Positions 43,817 to 53,469 of a stretch of 64,000 nucleotides of DNA are shown in pieces. Below the pieces are notes generated by a model. That model was not told the origin of the DNA. It ran no database searches and saw only the letters and a list, made by a program, of their open reading frames with translations. Origin of the DNA: Anaerostipes sp. (lineage in GTDB: Bacteria; Bacillota; Clostridia; Lachnospirales; Lachnospiraceae). Location of the stretch: assembly GCA_028704435.1 (NCBI GenBank), contig JAQWFL010000002.1:1-64000 (forward strand). The letters run 5' to 3'. Every line of letters starts with the position of its first letter. Positions within the stretch are counted from its first letter, which is position 1. The translations under genes and the position numbers were made by a program.

Positions 43817-44806
43817 CTAATTTTGTTCTTTTACACTCTTCCCTTGAATAAATTCATATTCCACCATCTGCTTTTTTGAAACTGCCTCTCCCTTTAACAT
43901 CTTAAGAATTGTCTCTGCGCCTAAATATCCCATTCCATAAGAATCAAATTTCAGCGTCGTTAATTCTGGAGTTAACAGACTACTCTCATCGTAGCCACCA
44001 AACCCAACAACGGACACATCTTCTGGAATTCGAAGCCCCTGCTTTTGAAGAATTTTGTATGCACCAAATGCAAGACGGTCTGTAGCACAAATAATACAAT
44101 CTACCTTTTCCTGCTCCAAAATTTCTTTGGTTACCTTCTGTCCTCCGATAAAGCTATAATCACTCTTACCCATAATAGGGTTCATGATTCCATATTTTTT
44201 AAGTCCATCTAAAACCCCATCACGTCTCTTTACTCCAACTGCTGTATCAGTCTCATAGACTCCAATATATCCAACTTTTCTATATCCCATTTTACCCACA
44301 TATTCGCCAATAAACTTTCCTGCATTATAATCATCATCAAGAATGGATACCCCTTCTTCATAATCTTGTGCCAACACTACAATTGGGATTTTCGTCTTTT
44401 GAAATAATTTCTTATGATCCTTTGTAATTGCAATGGAACTAATTAAAATTCCATCAACATTTTGGCGAATTAAACGACGGATATTTTCTAATTCAAGATC
44501 AATGTCGTGATCTGAATTCATAATAAGGGTCGTATAATCTTTCTCCCTTAAATATCGATCAATACTGGTAATCACTCTACTTGTAATTTTTGAATTCAAT
44601 GTAGGAACCACTACACCAATTACTTTCATTTCCTTTGCATTTAATCTTGCAAACGCATTTGGAACATAATTATACTCCTCAATTATCTTTTGTATTTTCG
44701 CCTTTGTTTCCTCTTTTACATAACCACCATTAAAATAACGGGAAACTGTACTTTTTGCTACTCCTGCCATTTTTGCAATATCTGCCATGGTCATCTTCTC
44801 TGCCAT
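43817..44806 (-). CDS. scrR: LacI family regulator of sucrose genes
   Basis: 329 residues. LacI-type helix-turn-helix TMADIAKMAGVAKSTVSRYFN, hinge, then the periplasmic-binding-protein-like ligand domain (VIGVVVPTLNSKITSRVITSI, GGYDESSLLTPELTTL). It probably represses scrABK through the two operators flanking their promoter; the ligand would be sucrose-phosphate or fructose. Unusually, it starts only 15 bases after the stop of the large sensor kinase gene and no separate promoter is obvious, so it may be co-transcribed with it. Confidence 0.9.
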   Translation of the reverse strand: MAEKMTMADIAKMAGVAKSTVSRYFNGGYVKEETKAKIQKIIEEYNYVPNAFARLNAKEMKVIGVVVPTLNSKITSRVITSIDRYLREKDYTTLIMNSDHDIDLELENIRRLIRQNVDGILISSIAITKDHKKLFQKTKIPIVVLAQDYEEGVSILDDDYNAGKFIGEYVGKMGYRKVGYIGVYETDTAVGVKRRDGVLDGLKKYGIMNPIMGKSDYSFIGGQKVTKEILEQEKVDCIICATDRLAFGAYKILQKQGLRIPEDVSVVGFGGYDESSLLTPELTTLKFDSYGMGYLGAETILKMLKGEAVSKKQMVEYEFIQGKSVKEQN

Positions 44807-44821
44807 ATCTACTCCTTGCTT

Positions 44822-47800
44822 TTACATCTTTACCTTCATTACTTTTGCTAATGTATCATACAAAACTTGCGTATCAATGGGCTTACCAATATGTCCATTC
44901 ATTCCAACTGAAAATGCTGTTGATACATCTTCTGTAAATGCATTGGCTGTCATTGCATAAATTGGAATTTCTTTTGCATCATCTCGATCTAATCCTCGAA
45001 TTTTTCTTGTTGCCTCATATCCATCTAACACTGGCATCTGTACATCCATCAAAATAGCTCCATAAGTTCCACTTTCACTTTTTTCAAATAATTCCACCGC
45101 TTTTTGCCCATTTTCTGCACGATCTACTTCTAAGTTCACCATATGCAATAGCTCTGTAGCAATTTCAGAATTCATTTCATTATCCTCTGCAAGCAACACT
45201 TTGTGACCTGTAAAATCATACTGATCTGGACTTGCATTTTCTTTCTTTAACTGTCCCTTGGAAAGTGACATCAAAATATTGAACACAGTTGACTGAAACA
45301 AAGGTTTTGATACAAAATAATCAGCTCCCGCTTCTTTTGCACTATCTTCGACCTCGTTTAAATCATAGGATGATACAATAATAATTGCCGCTTTTTCTTT
45401 TTCATCCTTACGAATCATCTGCGTTACCTCAATACCTGTCAAATCTGGCATCTTCCAATCTAGTAAACATACATCATATGGATGATTTGATTCTTTTACT
45501 TCATTAAAACGCTTAATTGCCTCTTGTCCACAGGCAGCAATATCGAACTTAACACCAAGACGTTTCAGTACAATTGAAACATATTCACGGGATGCCTGGT
45601 CATCATCTGCCACCAAAATACGAATTCTCTTTAATTCTTTTGCTTCACCTATGGTTGTATCTCCTGTTATCTGAAATGGCAAATCTACTTGAAAAGTGGT
45701 TCCTACCCCCTTTTCACTTTCCACAGAAATTGCTCCATGCATTATATCTACAAGATTCTTTGCAATGGAAAGTCCTAGTCCGCTTCCTCCATACGCTTTG
45801 GCTGTGGCTGCTGATTCTTGTTCAAATGGCTGGAATATACGTTCCCTCATCTTCATTGACATACCACAACCTGTATCTGATACCGTAAATCGAATAAATG
45901 TTTCTTTTTCTCTTCTTTCAATCTCCTTCACAATAATATGGATTGTTCCATCAGAATCTGTAAATTTGTATGCATTGGATACCAAATTCATCAAAATCTG
46001 ATTCACTCTTAAGCTATCCCCAATTAAAATTTCATTTTCCATGTCAATTGCCATCTTAAACTTGATTCCCTTATTTCTACACTGAGGATAGTAAATGGTA
46101 GAAATTCCTTCTAGAACCTGTTTCATATCAAATTCTGTTTTATCAATTTTTAATTTGTTACTTTCAATGGCCGACATATCTAGTACATCATTAATAATAT
46201 TTAACAAAACCTTAGAAGAGACGTCTATTTTGGTCAAATAATCATCTATCTTCTCTGGATCCCTTTTATGCTTTTTTGCAATATTCGTAAGCCCAACAAT
46301 TGCATTCATAGGCGTTCTGATTTCATGGCTCATGCTCGATAAGAACTGACTCTTTGCATCATTTGCACGGTCTGCCTGAGCTACAGCATCTGCCAGCAAA
46401 TCATTCTTCTTTTCTAATTCTTTATTTTTTTTCTTTGTAATTCTTTGTATAACAATCAAAAGTGTAATACATATTAAAACTAAAAATCCAATGGTCATAA
46501 TCACCGTAGAATACTTCTTTATAATATCTGAGATTGAATATTTGTAATGAGAATTAGATGTATTTTTAATAATAATCTTATTTAACTTTTCTGTACTAAT
46601 TCGCTGAATTCCTCTGTCCATTATAGAAATAAATAAATTATCATTAACCAAAGAACAAGTAGAATCATTTGGATTGACATCTACTGTTGCGATACTCAAT
46701 TGATTGCTTAACAACCGGGCAGAACTTACTGTCAAATCACTGTACAAAGGATTCTCCAGTATATGATCTCCAACATATCGATTCTGTATCGTTGCTGCAA
46801 TTTTTCCAGTTTTTACAGCCTCAAAACAATCTTCTGCACTATCATAAACACTGATTTTAAAATTGGGATATTCAGATAGAATTACCTCTTTCATAGTCTG
46901 GGAACCAGTGGCTATACCCACATGAAGTTTACTCTTTGATGTAAATTTCAATTCATTCTTAGAAATTAAAACTTTCTCTGATGACAAATAGGGCACGGAA
47001 AGATGAAGTTTCTCTAAACTGGAATTGGTATCGTTAGCCTCTGCGTTGGATACTACATATATTTTATGTTCTTTTAAATATTCAACTGTAACATCTCTTT
47101 GTGGAAGTGCCACATACTTGAATTTGATTCCAGTATTCTTAGAAATAGTATCTAAGATATCTCTTGTCATCCCTTTAAATTCACCAGTTTTAGAATCTTT
47201 ATAAGAAATAGGTGTATTGTTTTGTACATACCCAACTGTAATCACTGGTAATTTCTTTACATACTGCTGCTCTTCATAAGTTAATTGGGTATTGATAAAC
47301 ACAGGAAAATATTTACTTTCCAATTCTGCCTGAAAACTCGGTTCTTTCACCATTATTTGCACCATGGCAGAATCAATATCATTCAATAAATCCTGATTTC
47401 CTTTTTGTGCTATATAATATACCTGAAGGGTATTAAACCATCCAAGCATCTTTAGATTGTCTGAATAAAACATGATATTTGTAACAATGGCATCAACCTT
47501 TTTTTCATTTAATGCTGACATCAGTTCTGTTGTATCATTATATTCTTTTATCTTTGGAGAAAGCCCATGCTCTTTTACATATTCAGATTTAAACTTATCT
47601 GCAAATGTAGATACTTTTACAACTCCATAAGTAAGATTCTTCATCTTATCAAAGTCTTCATAAGATAAATCATTACGGTCTCCATTAGTATAAATGGCAG
47701 CAGCTTCAATTCCCATAGAGTTTGTTGCAAAATCAAAATTCTTTACAAGGGAATCTATTCTTTGGGCTGGTGCTAGCAAATCAATCTTTCCGTTTTTAAG

Positions 47801-48070
47801 CATCTCCGTTGCTTTTACCCAATTACTGCAGTCCACATACTCATATTTCCAATGGTTCTTTTTTGCAATATTATCTAAATAATCTACATTGTACCCCTGA
47901 GCCTTTCCATTCTTATCAAAGCTCATAAACTTACCTAATGAAAATATACCAACTCTAACTGTTTTTTCATGAGCTGCTTTGCATATCTTACCTGTCAACA
48001 TAAATATTCCTATGAAGCATAAACATATGCACAGTATCCCCTTTTTTAATCTTTTATTTCTCTTATACAC
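44822..48070 (-). CDS. EvgS-like hybrid kinase with tandem solute-binding sensors
   Basis: 1082 residues, start GTG following AAGGGGAAAAGAGA. Signal/anchor at residues 10-30, then two solute-binding family 3 domains (about 36-262 and 275-505), a membrane helix (about 523-541), HisKA with His582 in SMSHEIRTPMNAIVG, HATPase (LMNLVSNAYKFT, DTGCGMS, GSGLGLSIAKNL), and two receivers (VADDDQAS with VCLLDWKMP, then LAEDNEMN with ILMDVQMP). The architecture is that of EvgS/BvgS kinases. The binding domains sit outside the membrane and probably read an amino acid-like or other small solute. It lies 43 bases after a diguanylate cyclase-receiver gene, a possible output. Confidence 0.9.
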   Translation of the reverse strand: MYKRNKRLKKGILCICLCFIGIFMLTGKICKAAHEKTVRVGIFSLGKFMSFDKNGKAQGYNVDYLDNIAKKNHWKYEYVDCSNWVKATEMLKNGKIDLLAPAQRIDSLVKNFDFATNSMGIEAAAIYTNGDRNDLSYEDFDKMKNLTYGVVKVSTFADKFKSEYVKEHGLSPKIKEYNDTTELMSALNEKKVDAIVTNIMFYSDNLKMLGWFNTLQVYYIAQKGNQDLLNDIDSAMVQIMVKEPSFQAELESKYFPVFINTQLTYEEQQYVKKLPVITVGYVQNNTPISYKDSKTGEFKGMTRDILDTISKNTGIKFKYVALPQRDVTVEYLKEHKIYVVSNAEANDTNSSLEKLHLSVPYLSSEKVLISKNELKFTSKSKLHVGIATGSQTMKEVILSEYPNFKISVYDSAEDCFEAVKTGKIAATIQNRYVGDHILENPLYSDLTVSSARLLSNQLSIATVDVNPNDSTCSLVNDNLFISIMDRGIQRISTEKLNKIIIKNTSNSHYKYSISDIIKKYSTVIMTIGFLVLICITLLIVIQRITKKKNKELEKKNDLLADAVAQADRANDAKSQFLSSMSHEIRTPMNAIVGLTNIAKKHKRDPEKIDDYLTKIDVSSKVLLNIINDVLDMSAIESNKLKIDKTEFDMKQVLEGISTIYYPQCRNKGIKFKMAIDMENEILIGDSLRVNQILMNLVSNAYKFTDSDGTIHIIVKEIERREKETFIRFTVSDTGCGMSMKMRERIFQPFEQESAATAKAYGGSGLGLSIAKNLVDIMHGAISVESEKGVGTTFQVDLPFQITGDTTIGEAKELKRIRILVADDDQASREYVSIVLKRLGVKFDIAACGQEAIKRFNEVKESNHPYDVCLLDWKMPDLTGIEVTQMIRKDEKEKAAIIIVSSYDLNEVEDSAKEAGADYFVSKPLFQSTVFNILMSLSKGQLKKENASPDQYDFTGHKVLLAEDNEMNSEIATELLHMVNLEVDRAENGQKAVELFEKSESGTYGAILMDVQMPVLDGYEATRKIRGLDRDDAKEIPIYAMTANAFTEDVSTAFSVGMNGHIGKPIDTQVLYDTLAKVMKVKM

Positions 48071-48113
48071 TCTCTTTTCCCCTTCTTTTACATTTTGAAG
48101 CTTCCCCTGTCTC

Positions 48114-49610
48114 CTACATCCTTTTATTTCTTTTTTTATTTAATGCATTCTCTACACAAAACGCTGCCCCCTCTGTGTTAAATGGTTTTGTAATCATATC
48201 CAACACCCCTAATTCAAATACCTCTTTTTCACTTTTATCATCTTCTGAAATTACAATTATCGGAATCTTGGAAATACGTTTTCTCTTCTTCATATACTTT
48301 AAAACCTGGTATCCATCTACCTCAGGCATAACTAAGTCTAAAAGTATCAACTGTAATTGATCTTTGTGCTTTTCAATCTGCTCAATAGCTTTCTTTCCAT
48401 TCCCCACCTCAATAAAATGATATTTTTTATCCAATGCCTCTTTTAAAATCACACGATTTGTTTCATTATGTTCAGCAATTAAAGCCAGTGGCTTTTCTTC
48501 TGTATGTAACTCAATATTTTCATTCACATGATGTATGACATACCTTGCTTTTCCCGATGCCTTGGCCTCATACAAAGCATCATCTGCCACTTGGAATATC
48601 TCCTCATATTCCACATCATCTCCTTCTAGAAGACCAATTCCTATGCTACATGAAAGATCCACTTGGAATTCTTCTGACAATTCCATAATTAAACTAAGAA
48701 TTCTTTCACACTTGTCCTCTACAATCTCTTGACTAGGAATCCCCCGCATCAAAATCATAAATTCGTCTCCACCAATTCGGCCTAATATATCCGTACTTCG
48801 AAAGTAGCGGTTCAAGGTGTTTCCAATGGCACTTAAAATATTATCTCCCATATGGTGTCCCTTGGAATCATTGATATTCTTAAAGTTATCAATATCAACA
48901 ATTAACAATGCACAACTATCTAATGGAAGCCGATCCTCTAAATACTGCCTTACAAAATGCTCACAATTGGTCTTATTCATAATTCCAGTCAATCCATCTG
49001 TCATACTCAGTTGTCGATATTTATTCTGTGCATGATAAGCCTCTGCACGAAGGCGCTGTATAATGTACGCTACTATAACAGATAAAAGTAGTCCAACAAT
49101 TGAATTAAACACATCTGAATTAGCTATTTCATTGTTTTTTACTAAAAATGTACATGTTATATATATAATTTCAAAGAAAATACTCTCTAAATAAATAATA
49201 TGAAATCGAAATATAAATAAAGTTGGGACAATCAATAACACTGCCTCCATAAATGAACCTGGAGCATCGGTATATTGAAATACATCCAACCGAATTACAA
49301 ATATAAAAATGCACGCAATAAACGTAAGGCACACTCCGTCTGCAACGTATTTTGATATATCTTTACTTCGCAGGCATACAAATGATATAAAAAAGAAAAC
49401 AACTGTTACTGGGACTAATAATATATGTGTCCACGTAGGCATCCATCCCTCTATGATAAATGGTGTAATTGCCATTAACAAACATATAAATACAACCGTA
49501 CCCCCTGTTATTTGAAACAGTGTTTTCAGATTAGTTTTCTTTATCTCTCCCGCCCCTTCTATAAAGTATGCCTCTCGTTCTCTTTTATATCTTTGAAGTG
49601 TTTTAATCAT
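48114..49610 (-). CDS. Membrane diguanylate cyclase with C-terminal receiver
   Basis: 498 residues. Six hydrophobic segments (about residues 30-190) precede a GGDEF domain (GRIGGDEFMI) with the inhibitory RxxD site (RSTD) five residues before it, so product feedback is expected; synthesises cyclic di-GMP. A receiver-like domain follows (about 375-495) with phospho-Asp in ILLDLVMP and KPF, but its usual acidic pair is changed (AEHNETN). A receiver placed after the cyclase is unusual. It is upstream of, and probably co-transcribed with, the tandem-sensor hybrid kinase, which may phosphorylate it. Confidence 0.88.
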   Translation of the reverse strand: MIKTLQRYKREREAYFIEGAGEIKKTNLKTLFQITGGTVVFICLLMAITPFIIEGWMPTWTHILLVPVTVVFFFISFVCLRSKDISKYVADGVCLTFIACIFIFVIRLDVFQYTDAPGSFMEAVLLIVPTLFIFRFHIIYLESIFFEIIYITCTFLVKNNEIANSDVFNSIVGLLLSVIVAYIIQRLRAEAYHAQNKYRQLSMTDGLTGIMNKTNCEHFVRQYLEDRLPLDSCALLIVDIDNFKNINDSKGHHMGDNILSAIGNTLNRYFRSTDILGRIGGDEFMILMRGIPSQEIVEDKCERILSLIMELSEEFQVDLSCSIGIGLLEGDDVEYEEIFQVADDALYEAKASGKARYVIHHVNENIELHTEEKPLALIAEHNETNRVILKEALDKKYHFIEVGNGKKAIEQIEKHKDQLQLILLDLVMPEVDGYQVLKYMKKRKRISKIPIIVISEDDKSEKEVFELGVLDMITKPFNTEGAAFCVENALNKKRNKRM

Positions 49611-49659
49611 GTTCTAACTCCTCTTAAACGCAATTTCTTATATCCTGTCCGCTTCCTCT

Positions 49660-49665
49660 ATTATA
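49660..49665 (-). promoter_or_regulatory. Probable -10 box of the cyclase-kinase operon
   Basis: Minus strand TATAAT about 50 bases upstream of the cyclase ATG. No convincing -35 is seen at 16-18 bases, so the promoter may need an activator. Confidence 0.4.
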
Positions 49666-49744
49666 TCTTATTTTATATTGAATTCATAGGTAAAATTTAA
49701 CATTACAAAGCAATAAACCCCATGAAAAGTTCTAAACGAAAGAA

Positions 49745-49780
49745 TAAAAAACCAGGGTCAGCCTTAAAGGCCTTCCCTGG
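49745..49780 (-). terminator. Intrinsic terminator after ppdK
   Basis: Minus strand CCAGGG pairs with CCCTGG, with an inner AAGGCC/GGCT stem, followed by TTTTTT. Strong and directly downstream of the stop. Confidence 0.88.
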
Positions 49781-49811
49781 ATTTATCACGCATACATTAT
49801 CTATAAACTAC

Positions 49812-52442
49812 TTATTTTCTTGGATAAGCTAATGCAGCCTGTGCTGCCGCTAATCTTGCGATTGGTACTCTAAACGGACTACAAGATACATAATTTAGCC
49901 CAACTCTATGGCAAAATTCTACAGAAGATGGATCTCCTCCATGTTCTCCACAAATACCTAAGTGGATATCTGGGCGTGTAGAACGTCCTTTTTTCGCTGC
50001 CATATCAATTAATTGACCAACACCGCTTTGATCTAATCTTGCAAATGGATCTGACTCATAAATCTTATTATCATAATATGAATCTAAGAACTTACCAGCA
50101 TCATCACGAGAGAAACCAAATGTCATCTGAGTCAAATCATTTGTACCAAATGAGAAGAATTCAGCTTCTTCTGCAATTTCATCTGCTAAAAGAGCAGCTC
50201 TTGGGATCTCAATCATTGTACCAATCTTATATTCAATATCTGACTCATAGTAATCTTTAACTTTCTCAGCAGTTGCAACAACAACTTCTTTTACGAACGC
50301 TAATTCTTTCTTTTCTCCTACTAATGGAATCATAATTTCTGGTACAATATCATACCCTTTTTCTTGTTTCACTTCAATTGCAGCTTCCATAACGGCTCTT
50401 GTCTGCATCTTTGCAATTTCAGGATATGTAACTGCAAGACGGCATCCACGATGTCCCATCATTGGGTTAAATTCATGTAACCCTGCACGACGAATATTAA
50501 TCTCTTCCACTGTAACTCCCATATCTGCTGCAAGAGCTGAAATATCTTCGGCAGATGTAGGTAAAAATTCATGAAGTGGTGGATCTAAGAAACGGATAGT
50601 AACTGGTTTTCCTTCCATAACCTCATATAATTCTTTAAAATCTTTCTTTTGATAAGGAATCAATTGATTCAATGCAATCTCTCTAGCTTCTGTTGTCTTA
50701 GAAAGAATCATACGACGAATCTTTGGAATTCTCTCTGGATCAAAGAACATATGCTCTGTACGGCAAAGTCCAATTCCTTGAGCTCCAAATCTAACTGCAT
50801 TTAACGCATCTGTCGGGGTATCTGCATTGGTACGAACTTGTAAATCACGAATCTCATCTGCCCATGTCATAATACGGTCAAAATTACCACTAATACTTGC
50901 AGGAATTGTGCGAACTTCTCCAAGATAAATCTTACCTGTAGATCCATCTAAAGAAATATAATCTCCCTCGCGAATTGTCTTTCCACCTAATGTAAAGTTT
51001 GCTTTTGCTTCATTGATTGAGATGTCTCCACATCCAGCAACACAAGCAGTTCCCATTCCACGAGCAACAACGGCTGCATGACTTGTCATACCACCACGAG
51101 CTGTTAAAATACCTTCTGCTGCATGCATTCCTTCAATATCTTCTGGTGATGTTTCTAAACGAACCAAAATAACATTCTCACCTGCTTCATGGTGAAGTTT
51201 TGCACTATCAGCTGTAAAGTAAACCTTACCTGCTGCAGCTCCTGGAGATGCAGGAAGAGCAGATCCAATCTCAACTGCTGCTTTAATAGCTTCTGGATCA
51301 AAGTTTGGATGTAACAATTGATCTAATGCTTTTGCTTCGATTCTAGAAACAGCCTCTTCTTTTGTAATCATCTTCTCATCTACTAATTCACAAGCAATAC
51401 GAAGTGCTGCTGGTGCAGTTCTCTTTCCATTTCTTGTTTGTAGGAAATATAGCTTTCCTTCTTGAATTGTAAATTCCATATCCTGCATATCACGATAGTG
51501 ATTCTCAAGTGTTGTAGCAATCTCCATAAACTGATCATAACACTCTGGCAAATCTTCTTTTAACTTCGTAATTGGCTGAGGAGTACGAACTCCAGCAACT
51601 ACATCCTCTCCTTGAGCGTTAATCAAATACTCTCCATAAATATGCTTCTCACCTGTTGAAGGATTTCTTGTAAATGCAACTCCCGTTCCAGAAGTATCAC
51701 CCATATTACCAAATACCATGGTTTGAACATTAACGGCTGTTCCCCAGTCTCCTGGAATATCATTCATTCTTCTATAGTAAATCGCTCTTGGATTATCCCA
51801 TGATCTAAATACTGCCTTAATTGCTTCTAACAATTGTTCTTTTGGTTCTTGAGGGAATTCTTCTCCTAATTCCTTCTTATAAATCTTTTTATATTTTTCA
51901 ATCAACTCTTTTAAATCTTCTGCTGTTAAATCCGTATCATACTTTGCACCTTTTGTTTTCTTTAACTTATCCAAAGCATGTTCAAATTTATCTTTATCGA
52001 TTTCTTTTACAACGTCAGAAAACATCTGGATGAATCTACGATAAGAATCATATGCAAAACGAGAATTTCCTGTTTTCTTTGCGAATCCCTCAACTGCAAC
52101 ATCATTCAATCCCAAATTTAGAATCGTATCCATCATTCCTGGCATTGATACTCTGGCACCTGAACGAACTGAAACTAACAAAGGATCGTTTAAATCTCCG
52201 AACTTCTTTCCTTGAATCTCTTCTAACTCACCCATGTACTTATTAATCTGATCTTGCACCTCATCACTGATTTGTCTACCACAATCATAATAATTTGTAC
52301 AAGCCTCTGTAGTAACTGTAAATCCCTGGGGAATTGGTAGTCCTAATCCAGTCATCTCCGCCAAGTTGGCTCCTTTTCCACCAAGAAGGTTTCTCATCTC
52401 TGCATTACCTTCACTAAATTGATAAACCCATTTTGTTGACAT
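49812..52442 (-). CDS. ppdK: Pyruvate, phosphate dikinase
   Basis: 876 residues. ATP-grasp N-terminal domain (LLGGKGANLAEMTGLGLPIPQGF), phospho-His domain with GILTARGGMTSHAAVVARGMG (catalytic His in TSHAAV) and the C-terminal PEP/pyruvate barrel (GMIEIPRAALLADEIA-like region, GTNDLTQMTFGFSRDDA). It interconverts pyruvate + ATP + Pi with PEP + AMP + PPi and in anaerobes serves PPi-linked glycolysis or gluconeogenesis. Length is that of bacterial PPDK. A perfect 16-bp palindrome covers its promoter. Confidence 0.97.
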   Translation of the reverse strand: MSTKWVYQFSEGNAEMRNLLGGKGANLAEMTGLGLPIPQGFTVTTEACTNYYDCGRQISDEVQDQINKYMGELEEIQGKKFGDLNDPLLVSVRSGARVSMPGMMDTILNLGLNDVAVEGFAKKTGNSRFAYDSYRRFIQMFSDVVKEIDKDKFEHALDKLKKTKGAKYDTDLTAEDLKELIEKYKKIYKKELGEEFPQEPKEQLLEAIKAVFRSWDNPRAIYYRRMNDIPGDWGTAVNVQTMVFGNMGDTSGTGVAFTRNPSTGEKHIYGEYLINAQGEDVVAGVRTPQPITKLKEDLPECYDQFMEIATTLENHYRDMQDMEFTIQEGKLYFLQTRNGKRTAPAALRIACELVDEKMITKEEAVSRIEAKALDQLLHPNFDPEAIKAAVEIGSALPASPGAAAGKVYFTADSAKLHHEAGENVILVRLETSPEDIEGMHAAEGILTARGGMTSHAAVVARGMGTACVAGCGDISINEAKANFTLGGKTIREGDYISLDGSTGKIYLGEVRTIPASISGNFDRIMTWADEIRDLQVRTNADTPTDALNAVRFGAQGIGLCRTEHMFFDPERIPKIRRMILSKTTEAREIALNQLIPYQKKDFKELYEVMEGKPVTIRFLDPPLHEFLPTSAEDISALAADMGVTVEEINIRRAGLHEFNPMMGHRGCRLAVTYPEIAKMQTRAVMEAAIEVKQEKGYDIVPEIMIPLVGEKKELAFVKEVVVATAEKVKDYYESDIEYKIGTMIEIPRAALLADEIAEEAEFFSFGTNDLTQMTFGFSRDDAGKFLDSYYDNKIYESDPFARLDQSGVGQLIDMAAKKGRSTRPDIHLGICGEHGGDPSSVEFCHRVGLNYVSCSPFRVPIARLAAAQAALAYPRK

Positions 52443-52484
52443 GTCCCATACCTCCTAATTAGTATTCTGTAACAATTATGTCGT

Positions 52485-52500
52485 TGGTACAATTGTACCA
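52485..52500. promoter_or_regulatory. Perfect palindrome on the ppdK promoter
   Basis: TGGTACAATTGTACCA is an uninterrupted 16-base palindrome. It contains the -10 box of the ppdK promoter, so a bound protein would block initiation. I cannot assign the regulator. Confidence 0.6.
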
Positions 52501-52520
52501 TATAGAAATAATTTTGTTAA
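52492..52520 (-). promoter_or_regulatory. Promoter of ppdK
   Basis: Minus strand TTAACA (complement 52515-52520), 17-base spacer, TACAAT (complement 52492-52497), about 50 bases upstream of the ATG. Confidence 0.65.
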
Positions 52521-52603
52521 TAATTATTTATACATTTTACATAGTTATTTTTATTCATTTATATATTTATTATGTAAAATGACCAATTATGAAGTTTCTT
52601 GTC

Positions 52604-52633
52604 AAAAAAAAACAGTCCACATGAAAATGAACT
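52604..52633 (-). terminator. Terminator after the C39-like peptidase gene
   Basis: Minus strand GCAGTTCA pairs with TGGACTG (one G-U) around a short T/C-rich loop, followed by a run of T. It lies a few bases past the stop codon. Confidence 0.75.
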
Positions 52634-52648
52634 GCTTTAAACACTATA

Positions 52649-53344
52649 TTAATCTTCTATTTTTGCAATTGTTTTGATATCCACTGTCTTTTGTGTAGAA
52701 ATCATTCCATTGTTAATGGTTTCTTTTTCCTTAAAGGGAAGTGAAATCTCCCAGAAAGGTCCACCTGCATCTGCGTAATCTTTACTTTGTCTTACAATCT
52801 TCTTTAAAGACCATGTCTGTGCAGTTCTTGCTCTACTTCCTACATCTGCAACTTCGACTCTGTTATTCCCAACAAGTTTTGTGACAACAATAAAATGTCC
52901 ACTTCCTGTAAAATCACCAGCTCCCATTAATGCTACCACTGGATGTCCAGCTTTCAATGCCTTCTTAATTGCATTCATATTGGTTCCAAGTCCCTTGCTT
53001 TTTAATCCATATTCCTTGCTTAGTCCTGGAATTACATAGTGAGTGCATCCTGCCCCATTAATATACCATCCCTTCTTATATGCTAACTTACATATCTTAG
53101 GAATACTAACCTTCTTTCCAGTTAACGAACTATAGCAGACCGCAACACAAACAGGTCCACATCCTGCCGCTTTAATTGTACTTGTCCCAATCTTACTATC
53201 AGGATAATCTCCTTGATTATAATACACTACGTTCAATTCGTTATCAGTTTCCGTTGCTTGTACTGGCACTGATTGAAATAATATTCCAAAAACCATTAAT
53301 AATGATAAGCTTACTACGATTAAATTCTTAACTCTTGTTCGCAT
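52649..53344 (-). CDS. Secreted C39-like cysteine peptidase domain protein
   Basis: 231 residues. A signal peptide (KNLIVVSLSLLMVFGILFQS, cleavage near VQA) is followed by a papain-like C39_2 domain: YYNQGDYPDSKIGTSTIKAAGCGPVCVAV with the active Cys after the Gln that forms the oxyanion hole, then SGHFIVVTK with the His and VEVADVG with the Asp/Asn position. Such secreted proteins are common in gut Clostridia, with substrates unknown. No bacteriocin or ABC exporter genes are near, so a lantibiotic-processing role is unlikely. Own promoter and terminator. Confidence 0.8.
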   Translation of the reverse strand: MRTRVKNLIVVSLSLLMVFGILFQSVPVQATETDNELNVVYYNQGDYPDSKIGTSTIKAAGCGPVCVAVCYSSLTGKKVSIPKICKLAYKKGWYINGAGCTHYVIPGLSKEYGLKSKGLGTNMNAIKKALKAGHPVVALMGAGDFTGSGHFIVVTKLVGNNRVEVADVGSRARTAQTWSLKKIVRQSKDYADAGGPFWEISLPFKEKETINNGMISTQKTVDIKTIAKIED

Positions 53345-53386
53345 GTTATCCTCCAGGTATTTTTTCTTTTATTGACTACAAGATTG

Positions 53387-53415
53387 AGTATACCAATATT
53401 TCCGTAAAGAATCAA
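53387..53415 (-). promoter_or_regulatory. Promoter of the C39-like peptidase gene
   Basis: Minus strand TTGATT, 17-base spacer, TATACT (complement 53387-53392), about 42 bases upstream of the ATG. Confidence 0.7.
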
Positions 53416-53469
53416 GTGTTTTTTGTAACAAATTCGTAATATTTAGAAAATTCAGAGTTTTTAGTCAAT

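Noticed and set aside
52649-53344. Bacteriocin-processing C39 peptidase
   Set aside because: It has its own signal peptide and no ABC exporter, precursor peptide or immunity gene nearby; it is a stand-alone secreted papain-like protein.
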